Source of the DNA: JBBDWJ01 sp040902925
GTDB lineage: Bacteria > Acidobacteriota > Terriglobia > Bryobacterales > UBA6623
Assembly (NCBI GenBank): GCA_040902925.1
Contig: JBBDWJ010000165.1
Span: 1 to 29,370, forward strand
Reading direction: 5' to 3'
Length of the DNA stretch: 29,370 nt
The position numbers and the translations under genes are program-made. The notes beneath the pieces are model-generated. The model was given only the letters and a program-made list of their open reading frames with translations. It did not search any database and had not been told where the DNA came from. This document shows, piece after piece, positions 8,347-15,971 of this stretch (positions are counted from its first letter, which is position 1; every line of letters starts with the position of its first letter).

Positions 8347-10353
8347 CTAACTCGGGCCTCCATCCAGGAAAGGTTTCGAGGCGACCAGGGCAACGATCAG
8401 TTCCCGGAACTTGAATCCCGAGTCCTGAAACGCCTTTAGTATACCCTCGATAGCCGGCTGATCGGCAAGGGTTTCTTCCCGGCCAAAAGCGTACCGGAAC
8501 ATCTTTTTGACGATGCATTTCTGGCAGCCGGCATCGGCCGCCAGGATGCCGCCCAGATCTTTCGGAGTCGAAAAATCAGAGTTCTCGATCCCTTGCACGT
8601 GAGCCGTCACGTCGATCGGCAGTTTGACTTCGATCCGCTCGGGCCGCTCGCCGTCGTCGTCCTCGTACTCGGGCCGGAAGCTCAAGGTCATCTGCTCGCG
8701 AAAAGCGCCGATCGCGTCATACTGCTCGAATCCCAATCCGATCGGGTCGATCAGCCGGTGGCAGCCCGAGCACGCCTCGCTGTTGAGATGAACCCCCAGC
8801 CGCTCGCGGTTTGTCATCGGCTTGCTCTCGGTAATCACCGGCAGCGCCGTGTTCACGCCGGGCGGCGGGGGCGGCACGTCGTGGCACAGAAAATGGTCGC
8901 GGATGAACAGTCCCCGCTCAGTCGGCGACGTATCCGACGGTTTGCTGGTCAGCGTCAACAGGGAAGCGTGCCCCAGCACCCCAGCGCGGCCGGAATCGGG
9001 CGGATAGGAAACCCTGACGAACTCCTCGGGCGGGGCCGGCATGCCGTAGAGGCGCGCCAGATCCGTGCTCAGGTAGGTGTAATCGGCGGTGAAGAACTCC
9101 CGGAAGTCGCTGTCTTCCCAAACGAGGTGGTTGAAAAGCTGGCGGGTCTCTTCGGTCATGGCGGCGGCGAGCTCGGTGCTGAATCCGCGAAACAGTCGGC
9201 GGTCGCGAATCGCGCTCAGCGCCCGGTCAAACCGCAGCCACTGCGCCAGGAACTCTTCCATCGAGCCTTTCGCGCGCGGATCGTCCAGCATCTTGCGCGC
9301 CGTCGCTTCCACCTGCTCGCCGGTTGCCAGCCCGTTTTTTTCGGCGGTCTTCAGCAACTCTTCGTCCGGCATGGTGTCCCACAGGAAGTAGGCGAGCCGG
9401 CTGGCGACTTCGTAAGGCCGGAACGGGCTGCCGGGGCCGCGCTCGATGCGGAACAGGAAGTGCGGCGATTGCAGCATGGTCTCGACAGCCAGTTGCGCGC
9501 CGCCGATAAAATTTCCGGTGCGCGACGCCTCCTGGCGAAGCAGCTCGACGTACACGTTCGCCTCTCCGAAGCCCAGCGGCCGCCGGAAGGCTTTGAGGCC
9601 GAATTGGCGGACAAACTCCGTGCCGCAAATCGGGTCTGTCGCCGAATCCGGCTCGCACGGGATCAAGCCTTGCTGGTCGCCGCCGCGAAAGGCGCTGCGC
9701 GCCAGCCGCTCCGCAGCCTCGCTGTAGGCTTCCGCCTGCAGCGGCGGCACTCCCTGGCCTTCGAGCTGGTTCTTGAACCCGTGGATAAAATCTTCCTTCG
9801 GGAAACCGTCAGCGGGACGGCTCTGATCGCCGAGCAAATCACGCACAGTGTTGTTGTATTGGCTGTGCGTGAGCCGCCGGACGGTCAAAGGCTCAACGGA
9901 ATGACTCCGGGCGCGTGCGATTTTTTCCTGCGCCGCGCGGACCTGCTCCTCCGACAGGCCGGCCAGGTAGTTGACCCAGCCCAGCAGCACGCCTTCCTGC
10001 TCGCTGCCCGGCGCAAACCGCGCGCCGCCGGTATGCTCGATCTGGTTGGTCGGCTTGAGCGCCAGCAGCGACTTTTTCGGCTGCTCGCGGTCCACCAGAG
10101 CCATCAGTCCCAGGCCGAACGCGGTGATCTGAGCCGGCTCGGCTTCCGCGCTCGGAAACTGCAACCGCGTCGCAGCCGCAACGCCATTGTCGTTGTGGCA
10201 CAGGTTGCACTGCGAGTTGACCATCAAGGGATAGAGTTTTTCGCCGAAGTAGGCGTCGTTGGCCGCCTTGGGATTCGATTGTGCGAAAGCGGCCCCGGCG
10301 AGAAGGAGGGTTAGCGGCATCGCCCACGCCGTAAATCTTGTTGCCTGATTCAC
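8347..10353 (-). CDS. DUF1592/DUF1588-type secreted c-heme protein (planctomycete-type)
   Basis: A 668-residue protein with a signal peptide ending AAFAQ (about residue 25) and a CNLCH heme-c motif at residues 49-53. It then shows the usual chain DUF1587, DUF1595, DUF1592, DUF1588 and DUF1585. Segments consistent with this are LTVRRLTHSQYNNTVRDLL, SPHFLFRIE, RLAYFLWDTMPDEELL, the CSGCHRLIDPIGLGFEQYDA block and the C-terminal KMFRYAFGRE. The second CxxCH may bind another heme. The family is periplasmic and partners with DUF1552 proteins; a redox role in handling an extracellular substrate is inferred. The frame is open to a TTG at 10365, but I chose the GTG at 10353 because TTGAGG lies 6 nt before it. 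It is the first gene of a two-gene operon with the DUF1552 gene. Confidence 0.88.
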   Translation of the reverse strand: MNQATRFTAWAMPLTLLLAGAAFAQSNPKAANDAYFGEKLYPLMVNSQCNLCHNDNGVAAATRLQFPSAEAEPAQITAFGLGLMALVDREQPKKSLLALKPTNQIEHTGGARFAPGSEQEGVLLGWVNYLAGLSEEQVRAAQEKIARARSHSVEPLTVRRLTHSQYNNTVRDLLGDQSRPADGFPKEDFIHGFKNQLEGQGVPPLQAEAYSEAAERLARSAFRGGDQQGLIPCEPDSATDPICGTEFVRQFGLKAFRRPLGFGEANVYVELLRQEASRTGNFIGGAQLAVETMLQSPHFLFRIERGPGSPFRPYEVASRLAYFLWDTMPDEELLKTAEKNGLATGEQVEATARKMLDDPRAKGSMEEFLAQWLRFDRALSAIRDRRLFRGFSTELAAAMTEETRQLFNHLVWEDSDFREFFTADYTYLSTDLARLYGMPAPPEEFVRVSYPPDSGRAGVLGHASLLTLTSKPSDTSPTERGLFIRDHFLCHDVPPPPPGVNTALPVITESKPMTNRERLGVHLNSEACSGCHRLIDPIGLGFEQYDAIGAFREQMTLSFRPEYEDDDGERPERIEVKLPIDVTAHVQGIENSDFSTPKDLGGILAADAGCQKCIVKKMFRYAFGREETLADQPAIEGILKAFQDSGFKFRELIVALVASKPFLDGGPS

Positions 10354-10382
10354 GCTTGACCTCAAAACCAGTCAGCCTATCT

Positions 10383-10411
10383 ATCGTAACATCCCGCGGC
10401 TTGGCCGACAA
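10383..10411 (-). promoter_or_regulatory. Putative sigma-70-type promoter of the DUF1592-DUF1552 operon
   Basis: On the minus strand, TTGTCG (10411-10406) and TACGAT (10388-10383) are separated by 17 nt, and TGT before the -10 gives an extended -10. The predicted transcript would start near 10376, about 23 nt before the GTG start with its TTGAGG site. Confidence 0.5.
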
Positions 10412-10654
10412 TTCGAATACAAAGTAAGCGGCTTGAAATCAACAGTTTATGGTAGTCCTGCCGGGGCGGACGTTGTAGACGCCAACCTCAGGCGGGCACC
10501 GCCGGGCCGGTTGGCAGGGTTTGGCCGGATTCGGCACGATTTGGCCGCAAATGGCATAGTTTTCCATGGGTCCGCGCCCGGCATTGATAAAAATTTCTAC
10601 CCCGCGCCTCGTTGGTTTGCGCCCCCAGGATAGCGCACACCACCAAACGCGCCT
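10412..10654. other. Intergenic region with an imperfect 20-bp tandem repeat
   Basis: Between the end of the five-gene cassette and the promoter of the DUF1592 operon I see no gene. At 10513-10532 and 10533-10552 lie two 20-bp units sharing the core GGCA.G.TTTGGCCG, and a third decayed copy starts at 10553 with GGCATAGTTTT. No clear intrinsic terminator for the cassette was found, although the GC-rich stretch at 10477-10510 can fold. Confidence 0.35.
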
Positions 10655-11950
10655 TCAAACTCGCACCCAGCGTTTCGCCTTCATTTCGAACCGCGGCAGT
10701 TCGCCCGCCGGTACGATACATACCGCTACGCGCAGCGCAAAGGCATTACTGAGCGACGATTGGACGCGCTGCTCCAGGCTGGCGGTATCCGGATGCCCCA
10801 CGACCGGCTCGACTTCGATCTTCAGCTCCGGCAAAGCGCGCTCGCTCCGCACTTCGACACGATACTCGGCTACGCCGTCGCAGCCGCGCAGAATCTCCTC
10901 GACCGCGCTGGGATAAATATTGACGCCGCGCACCACGACCATGTCATCGGTTCGCCCCAGGATGCCCCCCTCCAAGGCCAGGTTGTAGCTGCCGCACTCG
11001 CAGCGGGCGTCGTTCGCGCGCCGCACGAGGTCACCCGTGCGATAGCGCAACAGCGGCGAACCCATACGCCCGAGATTCGTCAGCACCAGCTCTCCCGTGC
11101 CGCCCGCACCGACCGCCTTACCGTTTTGCGGGTCGACGACCTCGCCGATATACGCCGATTCGATCACGTGCAGCACTCCGCGGCGGTTGGGGCATTCGTA
11201 ACTCACGGGACCGGTTTCCGTCATGCCGTGATGGTCGAACAGGCGAGCGCCGTGCCAGAGTTTCTCGATGTGAGCGCGCGTCGCCGGGATGCCGGCTCCC
11301 GGCTCGCCCGCAACGATGATGGTCTTCACTTTCGCGGCGGTGAGATCGATCGCTTCCTCCGCGGCGACTTCGGCCAGCCGGATGGCGTATGTCGGCGTGC
11401 AGCAAAGCACCGTCGCCCCCGTGTCGATCATCGTGCGCAGCCGCGCGCCGCTTCGCATGCCGCCACCGGGCACGCACAAGCAGCCCATCCGGGTAGCCGC
11501 TTCAAACGCCGTCCAGAACCCGAGAAATGGCCCGAAGGAAAACGCGAAGAAAATGCAGTCGCCCGCGGTGACGCCCGCCGCGCGGTATACGTGGTCCCAG
11601 TTGTCGAGCATCCACGACCAGCTTTCGGTCGTGTCTAGCCACAGCATGGGCTTTCCGGCGGTGCCGCTGGTCTGGTTAAAGCGCGTGTACCGCTCCAGCG
11701 GAAATGTCAGATTGGAGCCGTACGGCGGGTTACGAAGCTGATCGTCGACCAGCTCCTGCTTGAGCGTGAACGGCGCGCGCGCGACGAACTCATCCAATGT
11801 CGCCAAACTCGCGTTCAGTCCCGCGGCGGCAAGTTTTTGGGAGTAGAAGGAATTGTCGGGCAGCAGAGCGCTCAGAAGCTCCCCCAGACCCGCGAGTTGA
11901 TGCGCTTGTAGGCTGGCGCGGTCGGGGAATCTGGAATCGGCGAGTGTCAT
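10655..11950 (-). CDS. PaaK-like aryl-CoA ligase (phenylacetate-CoA ligase family)
   Basis: A 431-residue member of the adenylate-forming enzymes with the PaaK layout and length. It would activate an aromatic carboxylate with ATP and join it to CoA in the cytoplasm. Visible motifs are the phosphate-binding TSGTAGKP (about residue 93), FDHHGMTETGP (about 238), RYRTGDLV (about 303), GRTDDMVVVRGVNIYP (about 333) and a C-terminal basic end with the lysines of FEMKAKRW, expected for the thioester-forming step. It is the last gene of the five-gene cassette: its ATG overlaps the thioesterase stop by 4 nt (ATGA). 4-Hydroxybenzoate is a reasonable substrate because a chorismate lyase-like gene is in the same operon, but that is inference; phenylacetate or another aryl acid would also fit the family. 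Confidence 0.87.
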   Translation of the reverse strand: MTLADSRFPDRASLQAHQLAGLGELLSALLPDNSFYSQKLAAAGLNASLATLDEFVARAPFTLKQELVDDQLRNPPYGSNLTFPLERYTRFNQTSGTAGKPMLWLDTTESWSWMLDNWDHVYRAAGVTAGDCIFFAFSFGPFLGFWTAFEAATRMGCLCVPGGGMRSGARLRTMIDTGATVLCCTPTYAIRLAEVAAEEAIDLTAAKVKTIIVAGEPGAGIPATRAHIEKLWHGARLFDHHGMTETGPVSYECPNRRGVLHVIESAYIGEVVDPQNGKAVGAGGTGELVLTNLGRMGSPLLRYRTGDLVRRANDARCECGSYNLALEGGILGRTDDMVVVRGVNIYPSAVEEILRGCDGVAEYRVEVRSERALPELKIEVEPVVGHPDTASLEQRVQSSLSNAFALRVAVCIVPAGELPRFEMKAKRWVRV

Positions 11951-12426
11951 CGATCGAGAAGCTCTTTCGGCGCGACATCGATCTGGCTCGCGATCTCCTC
12001 GGGGATGGGAGTTCCTTTCATCTTGCCCGTAGCCTTATCGCGCGTTACGCAAGCCACGGCCAAAGATCCGCGGGCGACCTCCCGCGGCGGCTCTTCGTTC
12101 AGCTTTCGAAAAAGAAAGCCGTAGACGATGCTCTTTTGCCTCTTCTCGCGCACGCACAGCGAGATCTCGACGATGTCTTCAAAGTGCAGCGGATAGCTGA
12201 AATCGCAGTCCACATGCACGCGCGGCCAGCCGATCGGCTCCTCGAAGCCGGTGGTGTGAATCGAGAAGCCCAGCGACCGGAAAAAAGCGTGCTCGGCTGC
12301 CTCCATGTAACGGAGAAAGGCGGTGAAATGCACAATCCCCGCCATGTCGGTGTCAGAGAACTCGACTTGCCGGGTCAGGGTGAACTGGTAGGCCACGAAT
12401 GGATTCGCTTTCCAACGGCTTGCCAT
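11947..12426 (-). CDS. 4HBT-type acyl-CoA thioesterase
   Basis: A 159-residue hot-dog-fold thioesterase. The segment FSDTDMAGIVHFTAFLRYMEAAEHAF matches the signature of the 4-hydroxybenzoyl-CoA thioesterase/YbgC type, and D27 corresponds to the catalytic Asp of the D-x-A-G-I-V motif. It would hydrolyse an acyl- or aroyl-CoA thioester in the cytoplasm. The 5' end is uncertain. The ATG at 12426 overlaps the upstream halogenase-like gene by 74 nt; a GTG at 12396 would cut the overlap to 44 nt, and the frame is open to 12453. No strong ribosome binding site decides between them, so coupling to the upstream gene is likely. A YbgC-like thioesterase beside a CoA ligase suggests that both act on the same intermediate. 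Confidence 0.85.
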   Translation of the reverse strand: MASRWKANPFVAYQFTLTRQVEFSDTDMAGIVHFTAFLRYMEAAEHAFFRSLGFSIHTTGFEEPIGWPRVHVDCDFSYPLHFEDIVEISLCVREKRQKSIVYGFLFRKLNEEPPREVARGSLAVACVTRDKATGKMKGTPIPEEIASQIDVAPKELLDR

Positions 12427-13651
12427 GAGGCAGCGGTTCCGGTATCTTCGCAAACTCCGCGACCGCCTCGAACATGGGCTTGAAATCCCGGAACAGATTG
12501 CCCATCAGGCAATCGTTCATGTCCGTCAGCATGTCCGGATGCGCGTCGAGAAACTTGCGGAAGCTGAAAGCGCGGTCGTAGAAGCTGTAGACTAGGCTGC
12601 GCATCGACTCGATGCCGTAGCAGAGCTGGGTTCCATACTCAAGAAATCTTGCCGCGGAGAAATCCCCGGCGTTGAGCGCCTCGTCGACGGCGTCGGCGGC
12701 CATCTCACCGCTTCGCAGGGCTAGAAATACGCCCGAAGAAAACACCGGATCGAGAAACGCGAACGCATCGCCAGCCAGCACCATACCGTCCTCGGCGCAA
12801 TGGCGCGAGCGGTAGGAATACTCGCCGGTCACGCGGTACGGCCCGGTCTGCTGGCCCACAGCCAGGTGCTGCTCGATCCAACTGTTGTTCTTGACCTCGC
12901 GCTGAAAGATGGTTTCCAGATCCCGGGAGTCCTTGTAGAGATATTCCTGCTCGGCGACAATGCCGACGCTGATGATGTCATCGGGCAGCGGGATGTACCA
13001 GAACCAGCCTTTTTCCGGCACATAAGCGACCGTAGTGGCGCCTTCGTCTTTGCCGGCATCGCGCTGCGCGCCCTTGTAATAGGTCCAGACGGCGATCTTG
13101 TTGAGCTGCGGATCACGAACCTTCCAGCCGTTGCGGGTCACCGAGAAAGCATCGCGGCCGGTGGCGTCGATGGTCATAGGCGCGCGAAATTCGAGATTCT
13201 CGCCGTTCTTCGCCACAGCCTTTACGCCGCGAACCGCGCCGTCTTCGCGGATGAGTTCGCGGACGGTGGTTTCCTCCATCACCTGGGCGCCCTTTTCGCG
13301 CGCGTTGTCGAGCAGCATCTGGTCGAACTCGCCGCGCACGACCTGCCAGGTAACCGCCGCCTCGTGGTCGAAATGTTCGAAGAAATAAAACGGCACCGAA
13401 CGGCGTCCGTTGGTGCTGACGAACTGGACGCTGTACTTCCGCGGGAAGTGGGAAGCCTCCAGCTTCTCGAGCATCCCAAGCCGCTTCAACGGAAAGTAGG
13501 TGTAGGGGATGAGGGATTCACCGATGTGATAGCGCGGAAATTTTTCGCGCTCCAACAGCAGCACCCGCCGACCCTTGTCGGCGAGCATGGCGGCCGTGGT
13601 CGAACCCGCCGGCCCGCCGCCCATCACGATCGCATCGAACTGACTAGTCAA
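12353..13651 (-). CDS. Flavin-dependent halogenase-like FAD oxidoreductase
   Basis: A 432-residue FAD enzyme. It begins with the dinucleotide-binding GGGPAGS (residues 11-17), has PRYHIGESL (39-47), a W-x-W-x-I-P motif (W216, W218, P221) typical of flavin-dependent halogenases, and GDAFAFLDPVFSSGV, the FAD-binding block shared by this superfamily. K72 lies in a PRKYSV segment where halogenases carry their catalytic lysine; this placement is approximate. Such enzymes use reduced FAD and oxygen to halogenate or hydroxylate aromatic rings, often on carrier-bound or CoA-bound substrates. The start is TTG at 13651, preceded by a strong GGGAGGG about 6 nt upstream, and overlaps the previous gene by 8 nt. 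No flavin reductase partner is seen in the window. A monooxygenase or reductase of the same superfamily is the alternative. Confidence 0.85.
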   Translation of the reverse strand: MTSQFDAIVMGGGPAGSTTAAMLADKGRRVLLLEREKFPRYHIGESLIPYTYFPLKRLGMLEKLEASHFPRKYSVQFVSTNGRRSVPFYFFEHFDHEAAVTWQVVRGEFDQMLLDNAREKGAQVMEETTVRELIREDGAVRGVKAVAKNGENLEFRAPMTIDATGRDAFSVTRNGWKVRDPQLNKIAVWTYYKGAQRDAGKDEGATTVAYVPEKGWFWYIPLPDDIISVGIVAEQEYLYKDSRDLETIFQREVKNNSWIEQHLAVGQQTGPYRVTGEYSYRSRHCAEDGMVLAGDAFAFLDPVFSSGVFLALRSGEMAADAVDEALNAGDFSAARFLEYGTQLCYGIESMRSLVYSFYDRAFSFRKFLDAHPDMLTDMNDCLMGNLFRDFKPMFEAVAEFAKIPEPLPHGKPLESESIRGLPVHPDPASRVL

Positions 13652-14252
13652 GGTTGCCCTCCCAGGGCTCCGCGCCGCTCCAGGGCGGCAGGATTTCGAC
13701 CACCCGCGCCAGCACGTTGTGCGCCGGGTCCGAAAGAACGTTGCAGCGTCCGTAGAGCGCGCGCGGCTCGGCTAGGTCCAGCGCTTCGCGAATCACCGCG
13801 TCAGCGTTTACCCGCAAATAGGCCGACGGATGGCTCTGGTGCGCAACGCGCTGCGTCCGGAGGATCGTCCCGAGCGGCATTTTCTTCTCCAGAACCAAGC
13901 GCCGGGCTTCCGCGGGCAGATGCTCCAGGTAAATCTTGATGCCGCCGAATTCGACCGCGGCCGCATCCTCATCAAGCACCAGCAGAACCTGACGCGAGAA
14001 CACGCCGTCACGCAGGGAATGTTTCAAAACCCGCAGGCGAATCGTCTGGCCGTGCGCGGCTTCGAGCGTCGGCGTCATGTCGTTGTCGTGAACCAGAAGC
14101 TTGCGGTAGGGCTGGGGCATGTGGCGGCCCTCGATCAGCTTCACCTCGGGCAGAGCCAAACCGGCTTCCTCATAGAATTCGGTCAACGGCTGCAGGACGT
14201 TTAATTCAGTAGTCACATGCATGGGAAGGCCGCCGGGTCCACCGCGCTTCAC
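13644..14252 (-). CDS. Chorismate lyase-like protein (UbiC / DUF98 group)
   Basis: A 202-residue protein resembling the chorismate pyruvate-lyase superfamily, in particular the DUF98/Rv2949c group. Supporting segments are RKLLVHDNDMTPTLEAAHG (about residues 50-68), IRLRVLKHSLRDGVFSRQVLLVLD (about 71-94), AVEFGGIKIYLEHLP (99-113) and MPLGTIL (125-131), in the order and spacing I expect. Such enzymes split chorismate into 4-hydroxybenzoate and pyruvate. The GTG at 14252 overlaps the stop of the upstream radical SAM gene (GTGA); an ATG at 14222 is an alternative start ten codons in. The next gene starts inside the last codons of this one. Calling 4-hydroxybenzoate the product follows from family membership and is not proven. 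Confidence 0.72.
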   Translation of the reverse strand: MKRGGPGGLPMHVTTELNVLQPLTEFYEEAGLALPEVKLIEGRHMPQPYRKLLVHDNDMTPTLEAAHGQTIRLRVLKHSLRDGVFSRQVLLVLDEDAAAVEFGGIKIYLEHLPAEARRLVLEKKMPLGTILRTQRVAHQSHPSAYLRVNADAVIREALDLAEPRALYGRCNVLSDPAHNVLARVVEILPPWSGAEPWEGNLD

Positions 14253-15583
14253 GCGTAACGCGCGTCGCGATGCTGAGGGAGGAAAAACTCGTAGAGCAGT
14301 CTATCCACCTGTAAAAGTCCGTCGCGCTTCAGCCGCAAGCTGTCGGAGCCAGGCTCCAGAAAACCGCTGTCGCGCAGCTTTCTGACCGAACCCGCGAAAC
14401 GCTGCTGGATATCAACGCCGAACTTACTTTGAAAGTACTCGCGGTGCACGTGCCCCAGCTTCATCTGCAGAATCAGCTCGCGGATCATGCGCTCTTCCTT
14501 CGTCGGCGTCAAAGCGCGAAAGATGGGCAGCTCGCCTTCCTGCAATTTGGCGATGTAGGGCTCAAAGTTATGCTCGTTCTGGAAATGCGTGCCGCCGACG
14601 TGCGAGAACGACGCCACGCCGAGGCCGATCATGTCAGCGCCGGTCCACAGGAAGTCGCGGTAAAGGAAGCGGCTCGCAGCGGGATCTTTCACCGCCGTGT
14701 AAGCGCTCGTCACGCTGTAGCCCGCCTTTTCCAGCTCCGAGAAGGCGTAATCAACCCACTCACGTTTGGTTTTCCAATCGGCGACCGGCGCGACTTCCTT
14801 CCCCTGCTCCTTCATGTCTTTGAAGATGGTGGTGTTGTAGGGAACCTCCATCTGATAGATCGTCACGCTGTCGGGGGCCATCACGACAGTCTTGCGAACG
14901 CATTCGCGCCAGTTGGAATCGGTTTCCCCAACCATGCCGGCGATCAGATCGACGTTGACCTGCGGAAAGCCGATCTTGTTCGCGAAGTCGTACGCCTTGC
15001 CGATATCCTTCGCGCCGTGGGCCCGGCCGTTGATCTCGAGAATTTCTTGATCGAAGTTTTCGACGCCCAGGCTCAGGCGGGTTACGCCGAGGTCCTTGAT
15101 TACACTCAGCTTGCTCTCGGTCAGCGTTCCGGGCTCGCACTCAAAAGTGATCTCTTCCGCCTCGTCCCAAGGCAATAGCTTCGTCATTGCCTCGACGAGC
15201 CGGGTAAGCTGCTTCGAAGAGATATACGAGGGCGTACCGCCGCCGAAATAGATGAACTTCGGCTTCCGGCCGCTGATGAACGCTTTCTGGCTGTAGAGGG
15301 TCAGCTCTTGAATCGTGGTATCGAGATAACGCTCGACCTCCGACGAATCTTTGCCCGTGTAGACCTTGAAGTAACAGAAATGGCAGCGTTTACGACAGAA
15401 CGGGATGTGCAGGTAAATGCCCAGGGGCGTGCCCGCGGCCGCCGGGCGGTCGAGCGCCGCGTGCGCCTCGCCGACGCGGTCGGGCGTCCACAGCGAGTAC
15501 GGCGGGTAGTTCGAAACGAAGTAGTTTCCCCCCGTCGTTTCTTCGCGCCCGTTCTGTACCGTCTCCATCGGCCGCTCGGTCAC
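14249..15583 (-). CDS. HemN/HemW-like radical SAM protein
   Basis: A 444-residue radical SAM protein of the coproporphyrinogen-III oxidase-like family. IPFCRKRCHFCYF holds the iron-sulfur cluster cysteines C63, C67 and C70 (CxxxCxxC), followed by FGGGTPS, the VNVDLIAGM strand and a HemN-type C-terminal domain with the ELILQMKLG helix. The family includes the heme chaperone HemW, true HemN and class C radical SAM methyltransferases of natural-product pathways. The aromatic residues after the third cysteine and the operon context make a role in modifying the aromatic product more attractive than heme synthesis, but this is inference. The GTG at 15583 has an AAAGGAAG site 6 nt upstream and is preferred over an in-frame ATG at 15568. 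It is the first gene of the five-gene cassette. Confidence 0.82.
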   Translation of the reverse strand: MTERPMETVQNGREETTGGNYFVSNYPPYSLWTPDRVGEAHAALDRPAAAGTPLGIYLHIPFCRKRCHFCYFKVYTGKDSSEVERYLDTTIQELTLYSQKAFISGRKPKFIYFGGGTPSYISSKQLTRLVEAMTKLLPWDEAEEITFECEPGTLTESKLSVIKDLGVTRLSLGVENFDQEILEINGRAHGAKDIGKAYDFANKIGFPQVNVDLIAGMVGETDSNWRECVRKTVVMAPDSVTIYQMEVPYNTTIFKDMKEQGKEVAPVADWKTKREWVDYAFSELEKAGYSVTSAYTAVKDPAASRFLYRDFLWTGADMIGLGVASFSHVGGTHFQNEHNFEPYIAKLQEGELPIFRALTPTKEERMIRELILQMKLGHVHREYFQSKFGVDIQQRFAGSVRKLRDSGFLEPGSDSLRLKRDGLLQVDRLLYEFFLPQHRDARYA

Positions 15584-15971
15584 CTGGCTTCCTTTCCAAA
15601 GGCCCAACGGATTCGCGAATCCGGCCCTTCTCAACTCTCGATCGGACTTCGCTCTCCTATTCAGGGTACCAACACGAAAAGATGCGCTCGCCGGGCCCTT
15701 GGTTACCTCGCCGCATTGAGACGCCGTTGCGGCCATCTGATGCCTTCGCCGGCATGATCAAGCCGGCGCCGCGGCCGTACGCCCCAGCTCGGCATCCGGC
15801 GCTCCCGACGGCAAGATACGATGACCTGCCTTAAAACAGGGCCTGAACGCGGCGAAAACACGCGCCACGGCGGGCTCCAATCGCGTATCCTAAATGGTCG
15901 CAGAGAGGTCGTGGCGAGCAAGTTGGGGCAATCCCGGTGCTCGCAAACTCCCGGGACCTCAGGAGGATACT
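15584..15971. other. Divergent intergenic region, cassette promoter side and DUF1080 gene
   Basis: About 390 bp without a credible gene separate the minus-strand cassette from the plus-strand DUF1080 gene. It contains the palindrome at 15608-15623 and a second inverted repeat, CGCCGGC/GCCGGCG at 15747-15753 and 15762-15768, with an 8-nt loop. Promoters must lie here for both directions, but I found no convincing -35/-10 pair. Confidence 0.4.
15608..15623. promoter_or_regulatory. 16-bp perfect palindrome, putative operator of the five-gene cassette
   Basis: CGGATTCGCGAATCCG reads identically on both strands. It lies 25 bp upstream of the GTG start of the radical SAM gene, just before the ribosome binding site. 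That is where a repressor or a leader hairpin would act. No regulator gene is adjacent. Confidence 0.4.

Noticed and set aside
8593..10314. A 573-residue open frame on the plus strand
   Set aside because: It lies antisense to the DUF1592 gene, has no recognisable motif and a composition typical of a GC-driven shadow frame.
12800..13939. A 379-residue open frame on the plus strand
   Set aside because: It is antisense to the halogenase-like and chorismate lyase-like genes and without motifs.
15747..15768. CGCCGGC/GCCGGCG inverted repeat as an operator or terminator
   Set aside because: GC-only 7-bp arms are common by chance in DNA of this composition, and it follows no gene end.
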